From contig CM082585.2 of the NCBI GenBank assembly GCA_040954595.2, positions 868,001 through 932,000 of the forward strand: a stretch of 64,000 nucleotides of DNA. Direction: 5' to 3'. A program made the position numbers and the translations under genes. The notes under the pieces were generated by a model. It worked only from the letters and a program-made list of their open reading frames with translations, did no database searches and was not told the origin of the DNA. Shown in pieces: positions 1-10,260 of this stretch; position 1 is the first letter of the stretch; every line of letters starts with the position of its first letter. The DNA comes from Balanoglossus misakiensis. Lineage: Eukaryota > Hemichordata.

Positions 1-10
1 AAGTGTTTAA

Positions 11-209
11 TTTAAATAATAACACATGATAGCGAGGGCAATATCACGATTTGAAGCCTGCATGAGGGATGGTGATCTCTGACCATAATATTGATGATGC
101 CCGAGCCGCAGGCGAGGGTATCATCAATATTTTGGTCAGAGATCACCAGCCCGAGGGCAGGCTTCAAATCGTGATGTTGCCCGAGCATAATGTGTTATTA
201 ATTTTATTA
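11..209. repeat. Palindromic MITE-like element (about 200 bp)
   Basis: The two halves are near-perfect inverted repeats meeting at about position 109. The left arm runs from AATAACACAT through CACGATTTGAAGCCTGC and GGTGATCTCTGACCA. The right arm carries the same blocks in reverse complement order and ends in ATGTGTTATTA. The loop is only a few bases, around GCCGCAGG. There is no transposase, so this would be a non-autonomous, fold-back type element. No convincing target duplication is visible. The short plus-strand open frame over it is a by-product of the palindrome. Confidence 0.8.
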
Positions 210-926
210 CGCCGAACATTTGAACGTACATACACTGCAGCATGTAGCATGTAGACTCGCGTCCATATGTCGTACGTTGCTGAGAATGTAAAATGTCTCG
301 ATCTCCCAAGAATTATACGATACCTACTTCGAACTTAGATTATTTTGAAAATACTGCGCTGTTGGTTGCGATTTTGGTGTATTTACTGCCCGTTTGCAGT
401 AAAATATCATCCAGTAGAACAGGTGTTAAGCCTGTGTGTCGCTTTGAAGCCATATAGATGCGGGAGTCGACTGATCGTGAAGGAAGCCATTGAACGACAG
501 TTTGGAACGCGCAGAAGTCGTGCCCAGAACACCAAAACAACCAAGTGGGCAATATCAGCGCACGCGACAGGGCTTAATCAACTCTAGCCATGTTATATCA
601 CTTTTTTTTCTATATCACGTGAGCGCGTCTCAGCCAATCACGAAAACGGTATAATACGTGAGGTGTAATAAACACAAAACAAAATTACTGATAAACTAGC
701 CTGAAGTTATAGATAATGGCCCTTTAATTCAAAAGTTTACCAAAAATCATGTTTGTTATAAGGAAGAAAAAAATCTAATTATTTTTTTTTAGTTGAAATG
801 AATTTAAATCTAATACATGTGTCTGTTTTTTTTTTTAAGTGTTTGTATGTCGAATGGACGGGAAAAGGTGTTTTGTATAGGCAGGTTTCCAGATTAGACA
901 GAGTTAGTGGTTTATGCAAGTTTTAC
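210..926. other. Non-coding stretch, no recognisable gene
   Basis: AT-rich DNA with T and A runs. I searched the minus strand for the exon that should complete the CUB domain encoded at 964-1099 and saw no suitable acceptor followed by CUB-like sequence. The next exon therefore probably lies left of the window. Confidence 0.5.
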
Positions 927-974
927 TGTAAAAAATAACTGGTTTTGGAATTTGACAGTTTACAAGTGAGCACT
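927..974. repeat. 48-bp inverted-repeat partner of 4302-4349
   Basis: This 48-bp stretch matches the reverse complement of 4302-4349 with a single mismatch. The shared core includes AACTGGTTTTGGAATTTGAC. It covers the last 11 bases of the CUB exon and that exon's donor site. It may be a fragment of a dispersed repeat or the product of a local inverted duplication. Confidence 0.85.
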
Positions 975-1099
975 TATTCTGGATGTTGCAGGTCCCTGGA
1001 TTGTCCAAATACATTCTTGTAGAATGTAATAATTATCATCTGGGTATCCAGTGCTGTGAAAGGTCCCCGATTCACCAGTTTCCAAACCACCACATGTTC
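964..1099 (-). CDS. Exon encoding the first half of a CUB domain (C-type lectin/CUB gene)
   Basis: On the minus strand a polypyrimidine-AG acceptor (...GATATTCAG) precedes the exon, which is 136 bp. Entered in phase 1 it reads GTCGGLETGESGTFHSTGYP, then a stretch with QECIWTIQGP. This is the CUB signature: a Cys-Gly-Gly start, Gly-x-Phe-x-Ser-x-Gly-Tyr-Pro, then Cys-x-Trp-x-Ile. CUB domains are extracellular beta-sandwich modules used in protein-protein and ligand binding. The likely donor is CACTT|GTAAAC at 964/963, leaving phase 2; the second half of the domain is not in the window. If this donor is not used, the frame meets TAA two bases later and the CUB domain would be truncated. The entry phase matches the upstream lectin exon exactly (phase 1), supporting one transcript. 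Confidence 0.8.
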
Positions 1100-1410
1100 C
1101 TGAATATCATTAAAATAAAAAGAAAGAGTATGTTTGTGTGATGAATGGTCATAAAGATTCAGCTCATCAAGTTGACGAAATTTCATTGATGATAAAATTA
1201 CTTCACCAACAGTGAGTATCCAATGTACATGTATAAAACAATGTTTGTATTAGTATAAATCAAATGTAAAAATTTTGAAACGACATTTATCACACCCGAA
1301 AATTCCAAGAACCGCATATTATGATTCTCTAAGCTCAAACTATCAGTGTGACAGATGCCAGATTCTTAAAATACTTGGCCCAGTTTTGTTTCTGATTTAT
1401 ATTTATGACA

Positions 1411-1606
1411 TACTGTAAAACAGGAAATTTTTCATGATATCAAAAGTGGCAACAGTTATGCGATGATTGATTTTCGCATTCTCATATTTCACGGCATTGC
1501 TATCTTCGAAAAACATTTTGACACAACTTGTTTATTTTCGCGTTTTTTTTGGCTCTCGCATAGTTCGCAAAAATGTATCGCTCGCGAAAATTTCCTGTTT
1601 ACAGTA
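1411..1606. repeat. Short inverted-repeat element, probable Tc1/mariner-like MITE
   Basis: The ends are TACTGTAAAACAGGAAATTT on the left and AAATTTCCTGTTTACAGTA on the right, an inverted repeat of about 22 bp with one base missing. The 196-bp element has no transposase. The terminal TA dinucleotides fit a TA target site as used by Tc1/mariner transposases, but a flanking duplication beyond TA cannot be shown. The interior holds several TTCGCG/CTCGCGA motifs. Confidence 0.7.
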
Positions 1607-1782
1607 CAAAATTCTTGGAGGATCAGACTTTCTGCTGACAGTTCAAAAGTAGTCTTTAGTTGCAAAGGAGATGATCATACAATTAAACCACGATCGTGAC
1701 GTCACACTATTCAATAGACAAGTCATTCACTGAGAGAACCTCCGTCTCACACAAAACCACAGGTTTAAAACCAAGTCCCGGG

Positions 1783-1825
1783 TAGTTCTAGAACTACCTC
1801 CGGGGGTTCTAGAACTACCGCAGGA
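1783..1825. repeat. Dyad with two TTCTAGAA palindromes
   Basis: Two copies of GTTCTAGAACTACC-type sequence lie about 21 bp apart and form a larger dyad around the spacer TCCGGG. A related CTAGAACTACC sits at about 2848. Each TTCTAGAA matches the nTTCnnGAAn core of a heat-shock element. However, the location in a gene-internal intron and the relation to nearby palindromes suggest a fragment of a repeat family rather than a promoter. Confidence 0.45.
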
Positions 1826-2379
1826 CTCAGTCTCACCTGTCGTAACAAAAATACAAATACACAATGCTTTATTTGCATAATTACATTTACTTCTATACCT
1901 GTATTCAAAGTACATTTCATTTGAATAGAGTAATTGTTATGTTAATTGAAAGCGAACTGGATATGCGACAGTCTCCGGATCATTTCATTCAATGCTTCAC
2001 ATTCACAGTTTTGTCTACTGACGTACAAAGCTAATGTCTTGGTGGCTCTCGAGAGTCTTCATAACATGATAATAAAAGTATAAAATAGACAAAAATCAAT
2101 TCACCAGAAACAAACTAACGTTGCAATAAATTAACTACAAATTTCTAGAAAATTATACTAAATCACATTATCCCCAGATTTGCTTGCATTACTCTAACCA
2201 GATGCTTCACTTCGATTTTGCTTCACTACCGACATGTAACAAGGTTGGCTGTTTTAGGCCTAAAACCCGCGTACCTTGCAAAATTCTGCTTACTTTTTGT
2301 TGCTGTTCACCAGACGTGGGTTTGTAATGTCGGACGGATTCACTTCGGTATCAAGTCTTTTCGCAGATGAGTTACTCAC

Positions 2380-2487
2380 CAATATCGCTACCATACAGAC
2401 GTGTTGCCGCTGTGGCTCGTAGAGAGTGGTTCGTTCAAAAGCCAGGGAGGCCAATACACAGACGGGCAGTAGTACCATGTAGAGCAT
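2380..2487 (-). CDS. Possible signal-peptide first exon (tentative)
   Basis: A minus-strand ATG opens a 36-codon frame beginning MLYMVLLPVCVLASLAF, a good hydrophobic secretion signal. It ends at a strong donor, ATATTG|GTGAGTAAC. The donor is in phase 0, so it cannot splice directly into the phase-1 CUB exon at 1099. It would need an intermediate exon, or it would belong to another transcript running left. It lies inside the intron between the lectin and CUB exons. It could be an alternative first exon or chance sequence. Confidence 0.3.
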
Positions 2488-3047
2488 TGTTACCCGGTTT
2501 TTGCTTTACCAACATGTAGCCGCTTGTTTTCGCAGATGATATAGATCGGAACTACATGTATCTTCAGATCGATTTCATGGACATTTGAAGGAAAATAAAA
2601 AAAAAACGTGACACTTACATGTAGGCCTTCTGCATTTGGCCTAGAAAATTTTCGCGTAAGCTTACCATGTGCACGCAAAACCCCAATAGCTGTAACGCTT
2701 CCCATAATACACTACGTAACACACCTGTAAAGTTTAATTTGATGCAAATTAGTGTTTGAAATTAGCATATCACTCTGACACGTAAGCATGAACATTTAGA
2801 GTAACACCTGTCAAGCGTGGGCGATCTTGTAAGGCCCAGCAGGGCGGTCTAGAACTACCTGCCCACGACATGATTCATTTATAGGAAAAGGGGTGGCCAA
2901 CCAAATTTCACAGTCAGCAATGAAGAATAAGCCTCTTTTGATAAGCTTTTGTTCGTTCATTTTATTGAATCGTTGAGTAAAACGACGTCTTTGTGGTACA
3001 CGAAGCTCCAATGGTGACAATGTCTGTGGGGGGTCGTGGTTTAAGTT

Positions 3048-3150
3048 AGAGAACCACCTCCCCCTCAGTGGTTCTTGGTTTCCAATCGCCTCGGCCCTGC
3101 GGCCCTCGGCAATTCGAAACCAAGAACCACCTCGGGGTCGGTGGTTCTCT
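3048..3150. repeat. 103-bp near-perfect palindrome
   Basis: The left arm AGAGAACCACC...GTGGTTCTTGGTTTC is repeated in reverse complement on the right (GAAACCAAGAACCAC...GGTGGTTCTCT). The arms meet at about 3099 in a GC-rich centre (CGGCCCTGCGGCCCTCGG). The structure resembles the palindrome at 11-209, including a GC-rich centre of the CCGAGG/GCAGG type, but the arms are different. It is probably a non-autonomous fold-back element. Confidence 0.75.
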
Positions 3151-3354
3151 ATTACATAAATAGTCTAAAAGAAATTGTTAAGTAAACATAACCATACAAT
3201 TAATGAGTGGAATTATCTAGCGACAACTGGCCTCAATTTTGAATTTCAAATATAACACCATTCTGCACCCAAGGAGACATCACATGATCTGATCCCCCTT
3301 GTTTAACTTTTAGTGGTGAGCTCTTCCAAGTATATCTTGTATTGCTTAGGGGAC

Positions 3355-3655
3355 TCTAACTCTTTCTCCTTCCCTCCCTTCCACCCCCTCCCCCTCCCTC
3401 TCTAGCTCTCTCCCTCCCCTCTCCCGCCCCTCTCCCTCCCCTCTCCCGCCCCTCTCCCTCCCTCCCACCCCTCTCTAGCTCTCTCTCCCTCCCTACCCCC
3501 TCTACCCCTCCCTCTCCCTCTAGTTCTCTCTCCCCCTCTCCCTCACTACCACCCTCCCTCCCTCCCTCCCTGTCACTCTCCAGCTCTCTCTCCCTCCCCT
3601 CTCACTCTCCCCTCCCAGCCTCTCCCTCCCGCTCTTTTGCACACACTCTCTCTTA
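3355..3655. repeat. Pyrimidine-rich CT/CCCT low-complexity tract
   Basis: About 300 bp composed almost only of C and T on the plus strand, built from CTCCCT, CCCCTCTC and CTAGCTCTCTC blocks. Such polypurine/polypyrimidine mirror DNA can form triplex structures. It lies about 100 bp downstream of the lectin exon donor, inside the intron. Confidence 0.85.
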
Positions 3656-3748
3656 GTATATATATTGGGAGGTGACTACAGCAGTGCGAGAAAAGTAAAG
3701 ACCTGATGCGAGTAAGGGAAGATTCTAGCTGATTTGAATCAGACTTAC

Positions 3749-3964
3749 CTTCAGCACAAGCTGCTACTTCACACATTGACAGACTGACATCATCACATCT
3801 TGCATGATACAATGGGTAATTATTTTCAAAGAGGTTTAACCTCACACATTGCCCAGTGGAGGCATCAGGTTCTGTGTCTGCCCATCGACCATCAAAGACA
3901 CTACCTTTCCTGCCATCTGAATAATCATATTCCACACTGCCATCTCGATTGGGTCCACTAAATC
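3749..3964 (-). CDS. Exon encoding the C-terminal half of a C-type lectin domain
   Basis: This 216-bp exon lies between the acceptor TTTTATAG|GATTT at 3965/3964 and the donor GAAG|GTAAGT at 3749/3748. It enters and leaves in phase 1. It encodes GFSGPNRDGSVEYDYSDGRK, then DGRWADTEPD, then Cys residues in GQCVRL, ARCDD and SMCEV, the usual spacing of the last three C-type lectin cysteines. At the sugar and calcium position the sequence is Glu-Pro-Asp, rather than EPN (mannose type) or QPD (galactose type). The WND motif expected before the penultimate cysteine is replaced by LYHARC. Calcium-dependent sugar binding is therefore doubtful. The exon ends with ACAEG, leading into the CUB exon. Confidence 0.9.
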
Positions 3965-4409
3965 CTATAAAATGGAAATAAAGAAAGAAGATGCATACAG
4001 CAGTGTTTCATCCAGGATGGGGGGGGGGGGGATATGTCCCCCTTTGCTTGAATAGTTGCACTCTTGCAAGGAGGGGAATGAGTGACATCGCTGAGTCTGT
4101 AAGGGGCACCATTTCCCCCTTGACAAATTTCTAGGGGGGTGCCAACATGCTGACAGTGGGCGAATTCCCTCATCCCTCCATCTGGATGAAAAACTGCATA
4201 CAGAGTCACTTAATAGCAAGATTTTGTGAGGTTATTGAGATGTAAAAAATAGGCTTTTCAATTACCATCTTGAGACAATTATCATTCAAGTGTTACTATG
4301 CAGTGCTTACTTGTAAACTGTCAAATTCCAAAACCAGTTATTTTTTACACTTGATACACCCACAAATTATTTGGGAACACTGACAAACACTGTTAAAAGA
4401 CACACTCAC
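3965..4409 (-). other. Intron between lectin exons
   Basis: 445 bp bounded by GTGAGTGTG on the upstream side and TTTTATAG on the downstream side (minus strand). It contains a 13-G run at 4019-4031 and one copy of a 48-bp inverted repeat (4302-4349). Confidence 0.8.
4302..4349. repeat. 48-bp inverted-repeat partner of 927-974
   Basis: Plus-strand AGTGCTTACTTGTAAACTG and the bases after it match the minus strand at 974-927 with one mismatch. This copy is intronic; the other straddles an exon end. Confidence 0.85.
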
Positions 4410-4528
4410 CAATCCAACCATGGTTCGCTGTTTCATTGGAAGTCTCTTCAATCTGGTTTACAATCTCTGCTCCAGCATAACGATTTTCAGAATAACCCTC
4501 AATTACTGTCAAGTGCCCACCATAAAAT
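4410..4528 (-). CDS. Exon encoding the central C-type lectin domain
   Basis: The exon is 119 bp, with acceptor TTATTTTCAG|ATTTTATGG and donor GGATTG|GTGAGTG. It is entered in phase 2 and left in phase 1. It encodes FYGGHLTVIEGYSEN and, at its end, ANHGWI plus the first base of a Gly codon. The GGHLTVI block and the HGWIG block are the conserved alpha-1/beta-2 motifs of C-type lectin domains (GAHLv.I and WIGl). The phase-1 donor joins exactly to the acceptor at 3964 to give WIGFSGP without a frame change. Confidence 0.9.
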
Positions 4529-5264
4529 CTGAAAATAAACCAATTTATAACACATCAAACATGTTCCAAACTAATTTCGAAATTCCAGTCCGTGAATAAT
4601 ACATTTCCTCTTTGAAAACATTTAATATTGGTGAATAAGAGGTTCATATATGTATAACATTAGATTTTTGTTTGTAAAATCTATATTTTGTGTTACACCT
4701 TTCCAATAAGTGTGTGATTAGTGTAGATTTCGGCAGAATTTCTGGGAAAAAAGAATCTGTGAAAAATTCACCTGAATTTTGGGGAGAAAAAAAATTGCTG
4801 AACGTTTCCTTTGAATAAAAAAGTTCAGCTTATTTCTTTTAGAGAAAACATGACAATTTCCAGGAAATGGCTGTTGTTGTTTTTTTTTTTGGTGTGAATA
4901 AACTTAAAAGACAAATTCTGATACAGTTGCATCAAGGTGATGGAAGAAAATCCCAGATTAACAGGATATTTGGAGAATTTATCCAGAATTTCAAAATTAG
5001 TTCGAAATGTGACATTGTGTTATCAATGATCTGTGTTGAGCAGTCGAACGATGAACGGGTAGTTGACAATTCCCACGAGCACACCCGTATCTTTCCTCGG
5101 TAGTTGCGCCGGGCCGGTCGGCAATGTAACAGAAAAAGTGGTACGATATGCCAGCTGAGCCGTCGCTAGTCTACAATTCCGAGTCTACAAGGCCGTCTCT
5201 AACTAAAAATTATAATAACTATCGAGGTACGTGACAATTATATCAGCGAATGTGGGGCTGGGGG

Positions 5265-5580
5265 TTGCTGCAGTTTGCAGCCCCTCCATCTCCCCTGGAC
5301 GATTTTTGTTTTTGCGGGGCTGCAGGTCCCAGCTATTCTAAACCGCACAACGAGCGACCGGGATTTGGGCCCGGAGCGAATTTCTACACTCAAGACGTCT
5401 CCAGTCCACAATTTTCCACAATTTTTTCGCCAAATCGGTCCCGGAACCCATACAGCGCTTACCTGGCAAAGGATGTCGCGGTATTTGTCGATTTTGCCTA
5501 CGTTTTCCCCAGTTATTCAACTTCAATCGGCAAAACCAAAACTCGTTCAGGGGAGATGGAGGGGCTGCAAACTGCAGCAA
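5265..5580. repeat. 316-bp element with 51-bp terminal inverted repeats
   Basis: The left arm 5265-5315 (TTGCTGCAGTTTGCAGCCCC, then TCCATCTCCCCTG and a T-rich end) is repeated in reverse complement at 5530-5580 with a few substitutions. Each arm also contains the internal palindrome GCTGCAGTTTGCAGC. Nothing in the 214-bp interior is coding. It is likely a non-autonomous transposable element or foldback. Confidence 0.75.
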
Positions 5581-5880
5581 GGGCTGGGGGCTGCAGGCAG
5601 AATATATGACCAAAGGATACGCGTGAAAAAAAGACAATTACCTACTTTGCTACCGTGGGTCTTTGACTAATTAAAACATGATAACGTGCATCAAAGCCAG
5701 CCGAGGCTTCAGGGGCATAGTATTCCTGAGTTTATACGCGAAGAAACCAAGAAATATTCATGAGTATGTAGACGGAACTTGTCTTTTAGCTCAAATTTGA
5801 CCTGGCTTGAGGTCACTGTGACAGCGCAGCCAGCGGTAGAATTGGGGTAGGCATGAAGAACATATCTACTACAAAAACTG

Positions 5881-5925
5881 GTGAGGGCGGGGGGGGGGAG
5901 ATGGGGGGGGGGGGGGGGGTGGGGG
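5881..5925. repeat. G-rich tract with potential G-quadruplex
   Basis: Runs of 10, 17 and 5 guanines occur within 45 bp on the plus strand, separated by AGAT and T. The G runs would support quadruplex formation; the length is likely unstable or hard to sequence. Confidence 0.8.
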
Positions 5926-5953
5926 CTTTTCAGTTTAGTCACGGTCCTTGGTT

Positions 5954-6005
5954 TTGGCCTTCGGCTTCACTAGAAAAGCCAAAAAACCACAATGCCGAAG
6001 GCCAA
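5954..6005. repeat. Short palindrome
   Basis: TTGGCCTTCGGC at 5954-5965 and GCCGAAGGCCAA at 5994-6005 form a perfect 12-bp stem with a 28-bp loop. The loop partly pairs again through GGTTTTGGC-like sequence. It is probably a fragment of a palindromic repeat. Confidence 0.55.
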
Positions 6006-9000
6006 CTCGTCGAAGCACCTGGTACGTCTATGGCAGAAGTCAGTATTTACATGTTCTGACTCGGTACACGCCATGCACTTGCCAAGAGATTCCACGAGGA
6101 ATACCATGATGATGAACGGCTCGGGCGTCTTCGTGTGCACGAAGACACGATACTAGACTTCATTGACCCTGTCTCATTCTTTTCTTTTCATGCGCATAAG
6201 GACATGAAAAGTCGACCTAACCTTTTGTTTTATCACTTACTGTGGTTTTATAGGGATGCTGTGAGTGAAAAAGTGGCACATTCGGGTTGTTGCCTTATAC
6301 TTAATTTCTCCATTTCTATTGGAGCAGGCTACACCGGGCCCAGGGTCGAACTTAAACCAATTTGCAGCCGTGATGGTCGAACAATGTCCGACAAACTTTA
6401 GGCACGTCAAGCTTATGCCTTCCTGGGTCGCCCGACAAGAATGAACTTCTATTTTAACGATAGGGCCTATTCCAATCGATACCCGCCGTATCAGTCACGC
6501 AATAATGAACACGAAATCCAGATCCCCCAAAATGATGTTTCACTAGACTCGGGGAGAGTGCTGTTTAGTACCAACAGGCAATTAAAGGTATACGGTCACC
6601 TATGGAAAATTAGCTATAGTTACCATGGCAAATTGAGATGTAGCCAATCACAGATTTTTAGTGGGTGGCACACGCGAAAAAAGAGCGCCGCCATATGTTC
6701 TCATCTCAGCCATATATGGTCCTATGTAACCACCTCATGTCATTTACAGAATTGGAACACCCTAAAGAATGTCATGCAGACAATGTCACGTGTTGTTCCA
6801 TGACCAACCAAACAACAAACTCATGTCCAAATCAATTAAATTCCAAAGAATGCTCCAAATATGCAGAATTGCCACGCAAGTCGAGCATACTTAAGCACTC
6901 TGCACAACTGAAACATAAAATCCAAGCTTTTAACAATACAACAATAAACAATCCATTCTGATCGAATTAATGACCAAATAAAACGAAAAACACAACTCGA
7001 CCCACAAAAAGTATACGAAGCGCTTTTAATCGCTCATTAATGTTTGATCTCGAGGAGACGTGTTAAAAAATCCGCTATGAAAAGCAGGGGAGAACAATAG
7101 CCTATTTTTACCAGGTAAACAAACACCAGGTAAAAATCCACCCATGCTTCCAGACCGCTCTAGGATAGTGATCCACCCAATGAAACTGTATCTCTTTAAC
7201 TTTAATTTGCAAACTCGTGGAATTGATCATTTTATAAATCGCTCCATTTTGACGTTTTCTCTGTGGTTTGTTAATACGAATTTTGTCTGTGCCAAATCTG
7301 TCCTCTAATACTGTCACTTGTATTAGAGTTCAAATAACACAGAAGTATAATACAACGTTTTGAAAAAGACAGACATTTTTCGTGGGAACGGTGATATACT
7401 TAGGCCACACTCGAGCTAAAAACAAAAGTCTATATTTTATCAAAAATGCCTTGGACGCACAAACATCTACAGGATGTGGAAGGGGCGGGTCAAAACCGCG
7501 ATCTACAACTGTGCCTCCCCCCCCCCCCCCCGGCTGTCTTGCTTCTATTTGGAGTGTCAATGTGTGATTTAGCGTTGTTTGCGGCAGATACTAAGCTTTG
7601 TTCTTGTTTCACTCCATTTGCTGCATTGTGCTGTGCTCTGGTATTTCTCCAGGGTCTACGGTTACACTATAGGCTGATTAGTCGTATCTTTACTACACAG
7701 ACAAAAAACTTCGAAGCTTTATGTCTGTGCCTTTTATGAACAAGCATCGTCCGATTCGAATTCGACTCGTCATCGGTAGCTATGTTTATTTCGCCCTTGG
7801 AGACCTCCCCTGGCCTTGTTAGGATGACTGTTACCAGGACTACCTTAAACCAATCTTTTCGAACCGGACGGTACACACGACATGTCTATGTTAATTGTCC
7901 AGGTACCAGAGTGTACGTGTGGGCTCCCTAAACCCCTCATTGGCGGCCGGTCCCTGTCCGAATAAACACGTTTGACAGACAAAAAATGATGAACAAGTGG
8001 CTTACTTCAATACTTCGTTAACTAGACGGCTGAACTCTGAATGTTGATTCAGCAAAAAAATGTGTTTACGGCAAGGTTTTGATCAATACGACACATTTAC
8101 CATTGAAAACGCCCAAAGTAAGTGGGGGCGTTTGACCATCAATCAAACCCACGCCCAGGTGCATGTGAACGGCCGAAGCAGTGTAACGTTTCACATTCCG
8201 TGCAACGTCCGACACTGTGTGAAAGCGGTTGCTGTCGGGTGGCTTGACCTAATTTTCGTACATTGATATGCATTTGACACCTCACTACCTGTTTTCTTAA
8301 TATTGCTAAAACTTTGCGTTGAAATATCACTGAAATGTTGATGATCCACGCACAAGTCGTCTACCCCGGCATGAAAAGCTTTTATACAAGAAAACTAATT
8401 GCACATGACCACCAAGGTCATACCGCAAGGTGTGTCTAAATGTCAAGGAAGGACATTGGGAGGGGGGACTTGGGTCGAGAACGACCATGACGGAGGAAAA
8501 ACCGACAAGTCATTGTGTAACCTGTTTACTTGCCAATAGTCAAACGTCAAAATTTACTCTCAACTTGGTTGCAGATCGAGTCTCCCGAATTTCCAACTTT
8601 TATGATTGGGTAAATACCGATATGCGACTGGTATGCGACGCGTTGACGACGCGAAGATTTTGTTGAAATCAAATGGTTTGTCAAATGTCATCTCACAGTG
8701 GAGATGCCGTGGTCATCTGACATGAAAGGGTTCGATTGGGTCTGACCGCCGTCGTTCATCCATGCTTAGAAAGCGGCGATCATGGTACAATGTAAAACCA
8801 AGGTCAAACCTTACTGAACACATGTATTGCATGGAGAAACTTTTCTCCCTGTCTGTGTACTGAACACGTACTGTGATTGCCATAGTTACAAACGTTACCA
8901 CGTGAGAGAGAGTGCATTTTACATCTGTCTTTTCAATTTTGTTGCTTTCTTACTATTCGGAATGATGGAGTCGAAACGAAAACTTTTTGCTTCAGGTGGA

Positions 9001-9229
9001 CCTAGGGGAAATACCTTATTTGTGACTTTTTTCATGACCCTAAAAAGACGTCGGAATTAATGTGGCTGAGGTCACTCAGGACAACGGAATGGTTGAGCGA
9101 TTTTATTTTATGAGCTCCCACTAGTATTTGTTTCATTGTTTCGGCAGTGTGTCGCGTTATTCGAGCAATCTGCAGTCTGAAAACGAACGGTTTTCAAAGT
9201 TTATAACAGAAGAACAGGGGTTTAAGCAT

Positions 9230-9480
9230 GAAAGGTCCTGTTGTCTCCCTCGCTGTGTTTGTGTCACTGTGTCTTTGACGTCTGACTGACTGATTAACTG
9301 GCTGACTGACTTACTGACTGTCTGTCAACGTCGGTCTGTCTGACTGTCTGCCCCCTCTCTCTGAGAGAGAGAGTGAGCGAGCGAGCGAGCGAGCGACCGA
9401 TGAGTGTCTCTACTGATGAATGTTGCTCTGTCTGTCTGCTTGTGTCTGTCTGCCACTCTGCCTGTTTCACTCTGTCTCTC
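9230..9480. repeat. Compound simple-sequence region
   Basis: Imperfect CTGA/CTGACTGT repeats are followed by (GA)n, then GAGCGAGCGAGCGAGCGAGC, then TCTGTCTGC repeats. It is non-coding microsatellite-like DNA inside the long intron. Confidence 0.8.
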
Positions 9481-10111
9481 CTAATTTCTTTAAATTTAGG
9501 GATATGCTATTAATGCGATATGAAAGTCAGACACGACGGAAACCTTTTATTCTCAAAACTGTCTATTGTTTGCTGTTAAATATTGCAAAAGGTTAAGGGC
9601 CCTTTTCGCACGAGACACATGGCTTTGCAGCCGTAGCTCCCAATGTCATAACGATTACCCGAACTACCCTAATTTTAGCCCGCCGACCCAAAACAGTTTA
9701 GATCTTCGTAAACCGGAAGTAAAAATAACGATGTCAAATATACAACAATTCATGAAAATTGCGAGAATCACGCAAGAACTATGATGTCATTCTTCTACAC
9801 TACGACGGCCAAAGATATAAAAAAATTGAAAAATAAAAAAATGTCCCTTTCTACCTACCCTATTTTTGAAAACCATGTAATCGGAATAGCACATATTAGT
9901 TTTTTTGGCCTGAGACATATCCAATTTCCCAACTGAACATGACACGTGATCAAGCATTTTCGACTTATCAGATGCAATCGCTGAACACCTCACACTAAGC
10001 GAGGTTTTGTCTGTCTTTATACGCGCCCTTTGTATTTGTGCGTGACATGTCCAAGCCTTGTTAGGATCTCCCATAAAATTCTACTCAAATGATGTATACT
10101 TTCATACTTAC

Positions 10112-10193
10112 GACTGACAGGTATTTTCAGCGTTGCCAGCTGATTGTTTGTCAGGTACCGCTTTATAACAAGACGCCCCTCTGAGTTGATAAC
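10112..10193 (-). CDS. Exon encoding the N-terminal part of the C-type lectin domain
   Basis: This 82-bp exon has acceptor TGTTACATTGCAG|GTTATC and donor CAGTC|GTAAGTATG. Read in the phase set by the upstream exon (phase 1), it gives YQLRGASCYKAVPDK and later NAENTCQ plus two bases of a Ser codon. SCYK and NTC are the second and third cysteines of a long-form C-type lectin domain. The phase-2 donor joins to the A at 4528 to give Ser followed by FYGGHL. Other reading frames through this region are open but give no known motif; the exon phases choose this one. Confidence 0.88.
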
Positions 10194-10260
10194 CTGCAAT
10201 GTAACATCATTCAATTGGTCTAGTCATGTTAGCATTAGTAAAATGCTTCAAAAGTGTTAA

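Larger units (their letters stand above)
1100..3748 (-). other. Intron between the lectin and CUB exons
   Basis: About 2.65 kb between the acceptor at 1100-1101 and the donor at 3748-3747 on the minus strand. It contains a TA-flanked inverted-repeat element (1411-1606), TTCTAGAA dyads (1783-1825), a possible signal-peptide exon (2380-2487), a palindrome (3048-3150) and a pyrimidine tract (3355-3655). I recognise nothing else in it. Confidence 0.65.
4529..10111 (-). other. 5.6-kb intron of the lectin/CUB gene
   Basis: This runs from the donor at 10111-10110 to the acceptor at 4530-4529. No second gene was recognised in it on either strand; the open frames are short and show no domain motif or conserved splice structure. 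It contains an inverted-repeat element (5265-5580), a G-rich tract (5881-5925), a small palindrome (5954-6005), a 15-C run (7517-7531) and simple-repeat DNA (9230-9480). Confidence 0.7.

Noticed and set aside
69-254. Plus-strand 61-codon open frame
   Set aside because: It lies across a perfect palindrome and has no protein motif.
3573-3748. Extension of the lectin exon reading frame into the pyrimidine tract
   Set aside because: A GTAAGT donor at 3748 ends the exon; the sequence beyond is low-complexity and does not match the lectin or CUB families.
5250-5670. Overlapping 99-131-codon frames as a gene
   Set aside because: They cover an inverted-repeat element, occur on both strands, and show no domain.
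6441-6961. 120- and 98-codon plus-strand frames
   Set aside because: No recognisable domain, no clear start or splice context, and they lie within the large lectin intron; coding status is unsupported.
10017-10214. Minus-strand frame reading VINSEGRLVIKRYLTN
   Set aside because: The splice phase imposed by the neighbouring exons selects another frame that gives a canonical C-type lectin sequence with cysteines.
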